A stretch of 64,000 nucleotides of DNA from Spizellomyces sp. 'palustris' (Eukaryota > Chytridiomycota > Chytridiomycetes > Spizellomycetales > Spizellomycetaceae): positions 173,377 to 237,376 of the forward strand of contig QEAR01000029.1 of assembly GCA_006535965.1 (NCBI GenBank), read 5' to 3'. Positions 12,353 through 23,323 of this stretch are shown here, piece after piece (position 1 is the stretch's first letter; the number at the start of each line of letters is the position of its first letter). The notes below the pieces were generated by a model that made no database searches, had not been told where the DNA came from, and worked only from the letters and a program-made list of their open reading frames with translations. Position numbers and translations under genes: made by a program.

Positions 12353-13811
12353 CTACCAGCCCAATGTTTTCATTCTCTCCGTCGGTGCTGGCTGCGGGGG
12401 AGCGATTCCGGCCATTTTGTGCTGGTAAAAGATTTGTGGAAACCCTTTCCGATTGAAGGCTAGGCCTGACGCATTTGACCCATTCGTCATTCTCGCCTTC
12501 CTCAGCATAAGAGGACTTTGGGCCGGACTTGACGTCCTCGACACTGCTGGGCTAGCATTCGGAGTCTCACGTTTGGCCATTCCCGCCAAGTGTGCGACAC
12601 AGTTCATCAATTTGACACGCCCTTCCCATTCATAGTCCCCATCCGGTTTAAACACCTTGTTGATCACGAACCGATACACAGCCGTATTCTTGGGAAATCC
12701 ATTGAGGAGGTCACAATCGAGCTGGAAATTGAGCTCTTCGATCAGGTGCTCCATCATCCGTTGGATCCAGCCACCGTGGGTCACTAGTAAGACGTTGATT
12801 TGTCTCATTCTAGGTGTACGTGAGCTGCGAACGGAGTCGGTGGACCCATTTGTGGCAGGCTTCTCTCTGCTGTCGGCTTGGCCCGGTGCTGATGATCCTG
12901 CGCGTTCATCACCATTTACGCTTGAAGTGCCTAGCGAGTCAGTCGACGCTGCCTTCAGCAGCTGTTGATGAGGTTGTACAAGATGACAGGCGATTAGATC
13001 CGTGTAAAAGTCTACCACACGGTCCTTGAATTCTCGGTTGCCTTCCCCCTTTTCAGCAATGTGATCGTCAAATGATCGATCTTCCTCTTTCAAGATCAGT
13101 TTTGCTTGAGGCCATGGTAATCCTGTCAGGTCTCCCAAATCCTAAAAGTGGGCCATCAGGGCATTGATACTTCGTCGTCAACCTTGGTGTCGAATGAATG
13201 GCATACCTGTTCGCGCAGGCGATAGTCCTTTGATAGGGGGGTCGTTTGGTGATGCTTTGCTATCTCGTGTGCTGTCTAAAGAGCCCAAGGTAGACATTCA
13301 GCATCAACAGACGCGGCCTAAGCCCATCAACTTGTCCCACTGCATACCTGTTTCGCTCTCAAAAGATCGCTGGTGTAGATGTGATCGAATGACTCCTTCT
13401 TCAGTCTCCAAGCAAGGGATTCAACCTGCTTCATCCCACACGAGTTAATGGGATTATCTGCACCGGGTCTGTTGGTTAACACTGGGCACAATGGCGTTAG
13501 CTGCAGCAACAGCGATTTTTACCAGATTGTCCTTGTAGAACTCGCGGAACTTGGGCGTTCTGGTCGGTTTCCGCACTTACGTACGAACAAACCAATATAC
13601 ATGATTAGCGTATGGTCCGTGTTGCCATTACTCTGCCCGCCACAACATGCTCATGCGCAACGACCATGCAATTGCATCCGTAAAAATGCTGCGAATGCAT
13701 GCTTTACACACTTGGGAGCGTGTACAGCTCCTACATCAACTCTGACACTCAAAAGTAGAATACCTACTGTCGAACAAGTGTAACGACCAGACAAAGATTC
13801 TTCCCTGGCAT
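12353..13811 (-). CDS. Histidine phosphatase superfamily protein, TIGAR/PGM-like
   Basis: Phosphoglycerate-mutase-fold phosphatase, closest in pattern to TIGAR/fructose-2,6-bisphosphatase-like proteins. A 44-nt first exon (13811-13768) ends TLVR plus CA. It joins 13575, giving the catalytic histidine as RHAETDQNAQ, where the common motif is RHGE. Next come VLQGQ, then after a 41-nt intron (13522-13482) PGADNPINSCGMKQ and YTSDLLRAKQTAHEIA, a small exon ending DYRLREQ near 13207, and the last exon from 13142. The second catalytic histidine is in VTHGGWIQRMMEHL at about 12780. A Ser/Asp-rich insert precedes that motif, and the C-terminal tail is low-complexity with SPxxS motifs. The substrate cannot be told from sequence. 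Confidence 0.85.
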
Positions 13812-14356
13812 GATGGATACTCTGCAACCGTTCACTTGTTGTGACCGTGTCCCTGCCGCGAAACAACACAGAGACAGCGACTGGAGCTTTTGGAAACGTG
13901 AACGAGTTTTTGTATAAAAATATCGTGCGCTGGTTGTTTCCAATCTTCCATTTCAACATGAACCGTTGTTTCTACAAGGTTTTTTGCATATGCTGCTCGT
14001 TATCCCAAGTTGCTAAGAATAGCTCATTTTACATTGTCCCGCAGGTACATGGCTTTATGTTTTGAGGGTCTTAATGCATAGAACTTTCATACAACAACCG
14101 TAAACAAAAAAAAGAGTCTAGAACCGTTAAGCGAAACCAACGGGCAACAAAAAATGTTATCTGTGAATTTCAGCGTTCGCAGAGAGGAAGCGCCCTATCC
14201 CCATTTATGATGGTTCGAGCAAGGCAGGACAGAGGAAGTCGGTCGCGCTTACGGGAATCTATCTCTGTACAGTTGGACGCGACACCCTGAACGCGACGCG
14301 TATCGTCCACAGTCTTGCACAGATGACCTCCACCACATTGCATTACGAGTCAACTG
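13812..14356. other. Divergent intergenic region
   Basis: About 545 nt lie between the phosphatase start and the coiled-coil gene. Open frames here are short and show no family resemblance. The stretch contains A-runs at about 14103-14112 and presumably both promoters. Confidence 0.4.
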
Positions 14357-15790
14357 TTGCTCTTGACAAGGAGATTATCAATGCAGTTTGCAAACGAGAA
14401 ACCGGCAAACGGTGGTGTAAGTGAATTATTTACATACCAACTGGAGAAGTGCAGCGAAGAGCCACCCGCAACCGAGATGCTCAAGATAAGTAACGGAACG
14501 GACCATCCGGTTGAAGCCTTGGCCATACCCGAGCACAAAAAGCTGCCAAATGAGGATCACGAATCATCAAACCCATGGGCTCAAAAAGACGAAAAATCTG
14601 CAGCCTACGAATCAGATTTTGAGGAACTATCTGTATCGGAAGGTCGCACGTCCGCCGAAGCATCAAAAGACAATTCTGGTAGTATGGAACATCATGATCA
14701 GCCATTATGTGTAGAGGATTTGGAAACGAGTGGGAGTTTTTCAAAATCCTGGCAGCCAGAACGGGCGTCGCGAGTGCCATTACCCGTACATCGCTCAGAG
14801 ATATGCACAGGAATATCAACATCCAAAACAAGTGCAGTTTTTGTATCACAGGTTGGGACAGAGAGTGGAGGGCGGGAGCCATTACAAGATGTGATACGAC
14901 AGTATGCACAACTGGATCTCAAGCGAGACGAAATTGCCTTTGCCCACTGGCTTGCCCGCAAAAATCGGACGCAATCTCCCATGTCGCCCCACACCTCCGT
15001 TCATTCCACTGCTTCCAAATCGTTTCCATCCTTGGCCAACCATCAGACTCCTCTCATTCAACCGAACAATCTTAACGGATCCATTCAAGATCCAGAAGCC
15101 CTCGCTAAGCGTGCTGAAAGAAATCAAAAGGCCGTCTCCGCTTGGGTAGCACGCAAACGTGCCCAATTGCAACATCAATCCAAACAGGAAGCAGAGAGAC
15201 GCGCAAAAGACCTTGCCGATCTTGCTGAAGAAGAGCATAAAAAAGAGATACGTCAGCGACGTATCCAGCGTGAAGTAGCGCGGTGGGCTCGTGCAAAGGA
15301 GGAGATGGAAGAATGCATGAGAGCGAAGGCCATTCGCGAGGAGCGGGAGCGGCAAGAAGACGAGCAAAAACGACGAGAGATGGGTCAGCAAGCATTTGAG
15401 GAATGGAAGAAGGGGAAAATAGAGATGGACAAAAGACGGAGAGCGGAAATGGACCAGATGAAGAGGGAAAACATCCGTCCCGTTTGCACACATCGGAATG
15501 CGTGGACAGACATAGCAGCGCTACCAGACCGAGCAAGGCCCTCTGTACCAAGGAAGCAGGGCCAGTCGTCTAGCATCATACTTTCCCCACCTCATCTCTA
15601 CAACGATTATAACCTCTATGCGGAAAAAGCCCCGAATTATCTTCGCAAGTACCGAATACTAGTGGCTTCAGCAGGAATGGATTTGCATAAAGATGAAGGT
15701 CCCAGTTCGAAGCGATCTGGCAAGGTAGACGGGGTGAGCAAGAAAACTGGGCATCCGCCAAATAGTCAGAGATCATGCTTTCGTGTGTAA
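14357..15790 (+). CDS. Charged coiled-coil protein, possible flagellar/microtubule protein
   Basis: Single exon of 477 codons. The first half is low-complexity and acidic. Residues about 200-380 form a long Lys/Arg/Glu-rich coiled coil, with repeated patterns of the type AWVARKRAQ, WARAKEEMEE and FEEWKKGK. This W-x-x-x-K spacing is typical of ciliary coiled-coil proteins such as CCDC34 and CCDC181. A short ordered motif follows near the C-terminus: SPPHLYNDYNLYAEKAPNYL, then RKYRILVASAG. I do not recognise the exact family. Assignment to flagella is inference from the coiled-coil style and from other flagellar genes in the window. Alternative start Met at 14381. Confidence 0.6.
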   Translation: MLLTRRLSMQFANEKPANGGVSELFTYQLEKCSEEPPATEMLKISNGTDHPVEALAIPEHKKLPNEDHESSNPWAQKDEKSAAYESDFEELSVSEGRTSAEASKDNSGSMEHHDQPLCVEDLETSGSFSKSWQPERASRVPLPVHRSEICTGISTSKTSAVFVSQVGTESGGREPLQDVIRQYAQLDLKRDEIAFAHWLARKNRTQSPMSPHTSVHSTASKSFPSLANHQTPLIQPNNLNGSIQDPEALAKRAERNQKAVSAWVARKRAQLQHQSKQEAERRAKDLADLAEEEHKKEIRQRRIQREVARWARAKEEMEECMRAKAIREERERQEDEQKRREMGQQAFEEWKKGKIEMDKRRRAEMDQMKRENIRPVCTHRNAWTDIAALPDRARPSVPRKQGQSSSIILSPPHLYNDYNLYAEKAPNYLRKYRILVASAGMDLHKDEGPSSKRSGKVDGVSKKTGHPPNSQRSCFRV

Positions 15791-15992
15791 ACCAGTGAAG
15801 GACTATAAGGCAGGATAGTCATTGAACAACATGTTTTTCCCAAACGTTCCCACGCACGCGCTCCATGCCCTGTCTTCCGCAAGTAACCATGAGATAGTTC
15901 ATCAAAGTTCTCTACCTAGATTATATGTTTGAAAATCCTCTTTCCTCTGCTGCTTGCTTTGAGTTAAGATAAGACTGAGAAACAAATTGGGA

Positions 15993-16408
15993 TCAACAAA
16001 TGAGGCCTGGCGAGATTTCAAGTTCGAAGCCATCTACCTGACACCAGCAGAACGCAAAAAGACCCATGTAGATGAACCCCGCTACGTAGCATCCTTTGGC
16101 TACCAGTTGTGGGTCTGATGGCACCTCGCCTTTTTTTCCCTCTACCAGTTCTTCGTTTTCAGCGTGGAAAAGCGCGCCCATCAGAAGCTGCGAGAGAAAA
16201 TACTTGAGTAATTCTCCGGAAGAACTGGGAATGACGACAAGGTTTTTTATACCAAGAATACGATCCCGACCGCGCTCACGATAGTACTACCAGAGGCGGC
16301 GCGTGCATGAAATGATGAGACGTGGATGCCGCTAGCTTATGAGACCCGAAGCAAGACCTCTTACCAGCACATGGAGCATGCGGGACCAACGACAGTAAGT
16401 CGTGCCAT
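15993..16408 (-). CDS. RNase kappa / V-ATPase Vo subunit f-like membrane protein
   Basis: Small two-helix protein. Exon 1 (start 16408) reads MARLTVVGPACSMC. It joins across an intron of about 70 nt (donor GTAAGA, acceptor CTGGTAG) to CTIVSAVGIVFLGIKN. The GPxCSxCCxIVS pattern plus a second helix, GCYVAGFIYMGLFAFCWCQV at about 16090-16030, matches the RNase kappa family. That family is now known as the Vo subunit f of the V-ATPase. The chain is read through to a stop at 15993, but a GTAGAT donor sits right after FCWCQ, where animal proteins continue VRLN. A further 3' exon may therefore replace the last residues. It is about 100 residues long, as expected. Confidence 0.72.
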
Positions 16409-16634
16409 TGTGTACGGTCAGGAAAGTTAGCAGGGATACTGTAGAGTGGACGGCGCTGGATGAGAAAGGAAACAACGCCAGTTTCCCAAAGCACGTCAGC
16501 ACTTCTCCGACGGTATGAAGGCTGTCCCGTGAATGCAGGCCACGTGATAATTCGCAACAGGAGGAATACAGGTGGAAAGATCAATGAACGCTAAAATCTA
16601 GGTATCTAAAAAAAATACACTAATCAAATCTCAT

Positions 16635-17621
16635 TCATAAGCGGGATTTCTTCTGAGTATGCTTGATGGTTGCGGGCGATAATCCAAAGTTTTCAGATAC
16701 AGGTACAGAGTGCTGAAATAGTGGAACACAAAGGAACATCGTTACAAACCACCCGATACCGCTGAGATAATACACACGCACCTCAATGCATATGCATTTG
16801 ATGAGGGCCATATGGTGAATGGCGTGATGGCAAAGAAACCACAGCTCTCGACCTATACTTGAACGAAATGGTGCATCGCGTTCATTATCCGATGCAACCG
16901 TTGCCCCCACAGACACAGGGGTGTCTATGCGAACGGGCGATGCCGCTAGTCGCAAAAGATCATGTCGCAGTTCGTCCATCGCTGCCAGAGCCACGTCAGG
17001 ATCATCCGCTATGTCGGCCTGGAAATTCACTCCTTTAGTACGCTCAAAAACGATCTTGGCAATCTGGACCATACACACGTCGGGGCGCCTGGCATCGTAA
17101 TTCATGAACATAATGTCATCCCCTTCCATTCTCTTGATATTCTTTGCTTTCCCATCTTTTGAAAGCAGCCTTCCATGTTCGGATGTTTCCGCGAGCAAAA
17201 TTCGGAAATGATCCACAACATGGCGTACGTGCTTTTCAACAGCGCATTAGGCCAAGTGCTACCATGAACAAGATATTCGTCGCTTTACCTTTCCAATGGT
17301 CGAAGGTGGGACATACTTGGATGGTGCGGTGTAACATGCAGGGTTCGCTTCCTTGAGATTCCCGAGAAACTCAGAATACTGTCGCAATATTCCGAGCGTG
17401 GCCTGAAATACTTCCTCTGCCACTTCCCGCTCCTTGAGCAGGTATTGCTTGTCTGTTTTGCTTTTGTTAATAAACCGGAAGTGGGTCGATGTCGTATATG
17501 CATGTCGGGGCATGAGGAAAACAATGGAAGCATGGCGTACTGCAAAGATGTGTGCTGGTAATGGCTTCCAGGGACGAGGAGCCCTAGTAGATCGGGGAAG
17601 CTGCGAAAAGTAAGTCTCCAT
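16635..17621 (-). CDS. DinB-fold protein, putative metal-dependent
   Basis: Four-helix DinB-superfamily protein, of a kind more familiar from bacteria. Exon 1 ends STIGK at about 17298 and joins HVRHVVDHFRILLAE, giving the metal-ligand helix. The middle exon contains FMNYDARRPDVCMVQ and the third-helix motif SSIGRELWFLCHHAIHHMALIKC, with the H-x-x-x-H pair. A last exon from about 16711 gives HSVPVSENFGLSPATIKH and a basic end. The three histidine positions fit the DinB metal site. Reaction and partner are unknown; related folds act as thiol-dependent transferases. The N-terminal 40 residues before the first helix are poorly defined, so the start at 17621 is tentative. Confidence 0.72.
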
Positions 17622-18014
17622 ACGAACGCGATTTGAGGACCATTATGCTACCTTTGCTTGTTGTCGTGCAAGATGGAGCCAGTGTTTTAGCATTCGCTGT
17701 TGTAGTTGTACAGCTGTTTCCTACAATGTTCAGAACAGCTGGAGGAGGTGGCTGTCACCTCCACATTACGTAATCAGTGTTCTAGTTCCGCGTCGAGTTG
17801 ATGGGCAGGCCCTTTTGCCCACCCACCAATGACGGGCAGGTAGTCGCGATCATGGCCAGGAACCAAACCTTTTCTCCGAAGATGTTATTTTTAGTCTTAT
17901 TTCACGTTCCGAAAACCCCGCTGCAATCCAGTTATTAGCTGTATCATCTTCTCCACAATCTAACCCGCGGTAACCTCTTCAGCCAAACAGCAGTCGCACA
18001 GAGTTCATATCATT
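17622..18014. other. Divergent intergenic region
   Basis: About 390 nt between the DinB-fold gene and the promethin-like gene. No open frame with domain resemblance is seen; it should hold both promoters. A run of pyrimidine-rich sequence precedes the forward start at 18015. Confidence 0.4.
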
Positions 18015-18473
18015 ATGTTCACCTTCACTCTACCGCCATACATTCAATCCTACATTCAAAGAACACAAGCTGCCAGCCAGAGAATGTTTGCCGGATCAGA
18101 CATGCGATCTATGCAGCATCTCTGGCGATACTACTACCTAGGATCGGTGCTGCTTGCCGCCAACCCGTTACTAAAGGTATATTGTTATGAGCCTGCTGGA
18201 GACCGCAGTATCAAAGTGGTATAAAACGCTAATAGACGGTTTTAGCTGTTTGTATACACGCTTTTTGCGGCTGCATTCTTTCCCATTCTGGGATTCATCG
18301 GGGCCAGTCTCACCATCATCTTTGGCTCTGCATTCCTGGCCATCGGGCTCTTATGTGTTGCAGGCAGCTGTCTTGGATTTTCTCTGCTTGTGTCACTCGC
18401 CATCGCCTCCTTCGGCACATTTTGGTATGCGGTATGGCGTTCCGCTCTGCAGATAGTAAGAGGACGACGGTAA
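18015..18473 (+). CDS. Promethin/LDAF1-like small membrane protein
   Basis: Two exons: 18015 to about 18177 (ends NPLLK) and about 18246-18473. The intron is 68 nt with donor GTATAT and acceptor TTTTAG. The joined product is about 130 residues, with an amphipathic N-terminus and then two long hydrophobic hairpin segments: LFVYTLFAAAFFPILGFIG, then GSAFLAIGLLCVAG, then SLLVSLAIASFGTFWYAVW. It ends with a basic tail, QIVRGRR. This layout matches the promethin (LDAF1/TMEM159) and yeast LDO family, which partners seipin at ER-lipid droplet contacts. The assignment rests on pattern and topology; another hairpin ER protein is possible. Confidence 0.62.
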
Positions 18474-18536
18474 CTAGACGATGAATTTTGAGTCGGTGAG
18501 TTGAGAAGGTGATCATGATTGATACTCAGGATACTG

Positions 18537-18566
18537 ATTCGGGCTGTATTCATTCGGGCTGTATTC
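18537..18566. repeat. 15-nt perfect tandem duplication
   Basis: The unit ATTCGGGCTGTATTC occurs at 18537-18551 and again at 18552-18566, just downstream of the promethin-like gene. Non-coding. Confidence 0.85.
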
Positions 18567-19095
18567 CTAGGTGAGGCTTTCCCCCTGACGCGCAGACGGC
18601 GCTCAATCTTGAGTTTTCCCAGTTTTGAGGGATCCACCAGGATTAAACAATATGTGGCAGGCAGCATGCGTGAGTACTGTACATGAGAGCTTTAGCAAGC
18701 TCTTCTTCGTCGTTCCCAGACTAATATCGCACCCTCCCATTAGATCTGTTAGATCTGACATTTTTCCTGCCCAATTAAATTGACTGCACAATGTATGATA
18801 GAGATAATATAACCTGCTTCCCATATTGCATTGCTTGATATTGAAGTTAGTAGTCCAGTCACACTGCCGTCTCCTTAGGTTATCTTTAAGTGTCCTGTCA
18901 AGTGAGGCCTCCCCTCGGGTGTGGTCTGAGGGTCCGTAGGAAATTTCCTGAAATTCTCCGTGAGGGTATGCCTCGTGGACCCGATCAATCATCCCTGGTG
19001 AATTCATCTTCCATATACCTAGCCGGTCGATGCACGCCACAAACCTAATTCCACACCATCATTGAGACAGCTGCAACGGTCCCAGCGCTGGGACG
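18567..19095. other. Intergenic stretch, nothing recognised
   Basis: About 530 nt with open frames on the minus strand (18603-19040) that show no domain, composition or splice signal suggesting a gene. It probably includes the promoter of the gene at 19096. Confidence 0.35.
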
Positions 19096-21866
19096 ATGCT
19101 TGCCGACCCATGTCTGGTCGATTCGGCCCATCGAAATCCTCCGCAATCAGGCCCTATTTTGAAGGAAGGGGAGAATGAGGACAACAGGCCCATGTCATCT
19201 GCTGCTGCTGTATTTCGCTTAGGTCTGACACCTCAAGCAAGATCAGATCGGTTATTATCGCCGTTACCCCCCCCACCACGGAGTCCTGTTACTAGCGGCC
19301 GTCAGGTCTCCCAGCAACTTAATTGCCTATTGAAAAAAGATAAGCACCGGGCATTGTCACCACTCGAAAGGCCGAAGAAACCCTTGGATATCCCAAAGCT
19401 TGCAGATAATTACAAAAATCCCTTCTTGGGACCCGGGCCACTAGAGCGACGAAAATACGAGCCGACTAAGAAATTGGACAAGAAGACATCGGAATGGGTA
19501 AAGTTCAGCGGTAGTTTCCGGATGTCCGTAAAGGCCGTGTCTGATGAATTATGACTGTTGCAGGTGCGAGCGTCGCAGCTATCACTCCTACCGGCAACGC
19601 CTGCAGGACCATCTGCTACACGAAGGCCGCGTCGGGTTCCTGTACTAGGGAAAATGCCACCAAGCATTCCTGCACCGGAAGGGTACTTTCGTATCTTTAC
19701 TGAAATGAAGACAGTTGAGACCACCGACGCATCAAAAAATGGACATCATCTAGCATCTCTTCTTCCGCATCGGTACACAAAGAAGGTGCCTTTGTATGGA
19801 ACCAGTCCGAGAATGCTTCTGATGATGCAACGAGCGGTAAGGGCCTGTTTCTCATATAAATGTTTCTTATTGTTTCTTACGGTAGCTTCAGCCCCCATCC
19901 CGGCTTGCGCGGCTAACCATCACACCAGGAGCGTTACCTCCTATCCCTCAATCGACCATCAAGCCCTCACAAGTCAGCGAAAAAGGACTTTCTCGGTTCA
20001 CACGCCTACCACCCGCTCCATCGATGGCCAATGATGCAGCGGAGATCCCCACATCTCTCCCCACCTCGAAGCCCGCGTCCCGGCGAAGCTCCACCGTCAA
20101 GGTCCGACGAAAGTTACGAAAAAAGGTGCAAGTCGCGGAATCTCAATTACAACCTATATCGTCGTCACCCCATGCAGACAGCTCGCCAGTACAAACGGCG
20201 CCTGAGCCTGGCACATCAAATATAGTGGCTGGTCCACCATCGCATGTCCAGGAAGAGGCGACCAAGTCGGTTATACCTAAGCTTCCTGATGTCGAATTGG
20301 ACGCAAGCTCGGAGCTGACTGGATGGGAAACAGAACCACAACCTCCTTCCGTTGTCGCACCTGATCGACAACGATTCCCAGAGTCTGTGATCCAGCCAGC
20401 GGTGTCAGCCACTCAACCAGTCATGGAGACCGCACCTAGTTCCAAACCGACGCCAAAGTCTTCCGTGGTGGACCGCCCTTATAAACCTCGCCGTCCCACC
20501 CCACCAAAACAAGTGACTGTAAATCTGCAGCAATTGCTCAACAAAAATAAGCAAGTCGACAGTCCTATTGAGCCCGGGTCAGACGTTGAAGCGGCTAAGG
20601 AGGAGGAGGACGAATTTGTTATTTTCCGAGGCGACGATGCAACAGCAGAAGACAACGAATCGTCTGTATCAACGCCGAAAATATCGTCAAGGACGGCACG
20701 ATACCTTGGTAGGCACCAGCAAGACTCCAACAACGCTGTAAATGTTACCTCTGGTGGGGAAGATGAGCGCAAGAAAAGGAGAGCATCAGTGGCTTTGGCT
20801 GCGAGAAAAAGTATTGTGCGACGAACGGTATGTGTTTGGAACTGACATTAAATCGGGTGAAAATGCATGGGGTTGGTGTTGATCATTGTACATTCCGCAA
20901 CAGTCAAAGATAGACCTTGAGCACATGCGACGACAACGCATTGCGGAAGGCGGGCCACATCGTTCTGGTCTGGAAGGCGATAAAGTGAAAGAGGTTAGTA
21001 CCATAGAAATCTCCTTTCGCGAGGGTCGGTTAGATCTAATACTTGGATAGGACTTCCTGAGCGCAATGGTCAAAGACTTGAATGTTCTCGGCGATGACAG
21101 CAAAGCGCGCTATTTAGCTCTCTCAGAACCAATCTTTAAGGACAAGAGCTTGGTTGCAGTCGAAGAAATGGGTGCTGAGTTGGCAAAAATGGGTTGGGTC
21201 ACAGAACAGGAGATTGAGTACATCAACCGGGTATTTCCTTTCATTGTGATAATTATTCTTGTGAGAATTATTAACTTGTCCTTTCCCCATTCAAGGTGTT
21301 TGAACTTGTAGCGGGTGATCATATTGATCAATCTGAATTCTGTGTTATTGCTGCGTTGGCGGAGAGAATGACACTGCTAGAGTAGGTTACTTCGCGAATA
21401 TTTAATGGTGGCTATAGAGAATGGTAGTCTAATCTCACTTACACGCGCTCGCAGCACGAATCTCCGCCTAAGCTTCAGCGATACTGACTTCAAAAAGCTT
21501 GAGAGGAATATCAAGCAATACCGCAACCTCTTTACTGTCAACACCTCTTCTGAGGACGGGCGAATGACATATGAGGATCTCAAAATCCTCCTCCTTTCCA
21601 CTGGCCTGCCTCCAGACTCAATAGAACATGTCGCATCATTGCTGAATGTGGCGTCCGACGAGGCAGCCGCATCTGGGACTACCAAGCAGACTGCTGTGGG
21701 TTTCTTGGATTTCTTGACCTATGTACCTTTTTTTTCGGTACTACATGACAAAATAGTGGCGGATCCCTTGGCCAAGTTTGCTGAAGGGGACGGTAGTGGG
21801 GAAGATGTCGTTAAGAGTTTGTTGGCGGATTTGAAGGGACGACAAAAAGGTGGTGGAGCTGGATAG
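19096..21866 (+). CDS. Large protein with disordered N-terminus and EF-hand-like C-terminal domain
   Basis: Multi-exon gene. The N-terminal two-thirds are Pro/Ser-rich and low-complexity, containing KMPPSIPAPEGYFRIFTEMK at about 19653 and a basic cluster VKVRRKLRKKVQ at about 20099. After introns at about 20826-20904 and 20995-21050 an ordered helical part begins: DFLSAMVKDLNVL, then WVTEQEIEYINR. Next come VFELVAGDHIDQSEFCVIAALAERM and MTYEDLKILLLSTGLPP. These resemble paired EF-hands, with D-x-x-D/E-F loops that look degenerate for Ca2+ binding. The C-terminus is Gly-rich. No named family recognised. A role in the flagellum, like other genes here, is a guess. The first exon joins are tentative. 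Confidence 0.6.
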
Positions 21867-21974
21867 ATTCATTCACTTGTACAATAGATCAAAAAGGGAT
21901 GATGCCAATTCTGATTGCACCAAATTTGCATTCTTCATCCTATTAAGCATTAAAGCGGGTATTAACACACGCAT

Positions 21975-22857
21975 CTAAGTCCGCTTCCCATTCCGCTCCT
22001 TCTTGTGCTCCAGAAACCACTTTATGACTTCAGGATTGTTGTAGGTCTCGGTCCAACTGTCATGCTTCGCCCGGGGATAGCTGGTATACTTGACTTTACC
22101 GCCAAGCTCCTGTAACGTTTCCACTGCTTGCTCGCTTTCCGTGATGGGGATGATGCTATCTTGCACCCCGTGGAATACCCAAGCAGGTAGGTGCTTGATC
22201 AATCCAAGCCGAAGGGTATCAGTACCTCCACAGATTGGTGCAATCGCAGCAAACCGCTGAGGGTTGTGAAGTGCAATATTCCAGGTTCCTTGCCCTCCCA
22301 TAGACACGCCTGTTACGTAGATCCGGGAGGCATCGACCCGGTATGTGTCCTCAATCTCGTCCAATAGGTGTTCCAGAACGTGAGCGTTCCAACCGTATCC
22401 TTTGGTCAGGTCGACTTGAGGTGAAACGGTGATAAACGTCTCCGCCACAAGCTTGGCACTCTCTTCTGGGACCTTTATTCTAGAGGGTCAGCATAGGGGT
22501 ATTGTACGAGCAGAAGAATGTGATACATACCGGAAGTGAGGCAGCATCAGGCTCTTCTTCATCTACCGCCTTCTTGGTTGCTTTCAAGTCCGGAACATGA
22601 ACGATCGGCGGCTTTCCAGCTTGAATAAGTTCATACGCGGCAACCAGCTTGGGAATACCGTGTCTTTTAACAAATTCCAAATCGTTTTGTCCACCCCGCG
22701 CGCTTTCACCTGCTCCATGCAGGAAGAGGATTAATGGCCATTTCTTGGACGAGTCTTCATCGTACTGAGGGGGAGTGGAGAGGAGATACTGGTAGGCGTA
22801 CGACGCCGGAGACTTTTTTTGCACAAAGGGACGCAGCAAGGTGGTAGGAGAGGGCAT
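21975..22857 (-). CDS. Alpha/beta hydrolase, PHB-depolymerase/esterase-like
   Basis: Serine hydrolase with a complete visible triad. The nucleophile is in GVSMGGQGTW at about 22300, the acid in HGVQDSIIPI at about 22170, and the histidine in RAKHDSWTE near 22070. The N-terminal exon (start 22857) carries the oxyanion-hole motif LILFLHGAGESARGG. One intron lies at about 22530-22450. Between LHGAGE and the second exon is a charged insert with DEEEPDAA. The length of about 270 residues fits the single-domain esterase/phospholipase class related to bacterial LpqC/Est proteins. No signal peptide is seen, so it is probably cytosolic. The substrate is unknown. Confidence 0.82.
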
Positions 22858-23323
22858 ATTGGTCGATAAAGAGGTAAGTTACTGAAGAAAAGGTATAAAG
22901 TGACAAGTAGCTGAAGGCGCAAGTGAGCTGTTTAAGAGACAAAAGATGGAAAACACACGGCTGAGGTCATGCAACGATAACACAAACAAACCACCTTCCA
23001 GAACGAGTCATAGTTGAGGTAAGCGAGACGGGACGCGACGCGACACGACACGAGACTGATGCCAAATCTGATGCCAACCTGGAGGGCGGGGCAGTGACGG
23101 TTGCGTTGTTTGCCCATAATAGTTTCGAATCATTCCCTTTGCCTTTATCAACCATGCGGTCGCTATTCTTGGGCATGGCCGTCGCGGTCACTGGACGCCA
23201 CAACCCGCATACCCTCAGCAGATCACATGTGATTCCTTGGCCCAAAGTCATCGTACCTGGTTAATAAAATCACTTTGTCAGTGCGTATACCCCATAATCA
23301 AGTCTGAATCTTCCTACATCAAC
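22858..23323. other. Divergent intergenic region
   Basis: About 465 nt between the hydrolase and the ubiquitin-like gene. It contains GACGCGACGCGACACGACACGAGA at about 23032-23055, a short simple-repeat tract. No gene recognised. Confidence 0.4.

Noticed and set aside
13523-13620. Apparent loss of the RHG motif in the histidine phosphatase
   Set aside because: The histidine was first thought to be missing or frameshifted. An upstream 44-nt exon (13811-13768) supplies it across an intron, so no defect is claimed.
18603-19040. Minus-strand open frame of 145 codons
   Set aside because: No recognisable pattern and no splice or start context; most likely chance in an intergenic region.
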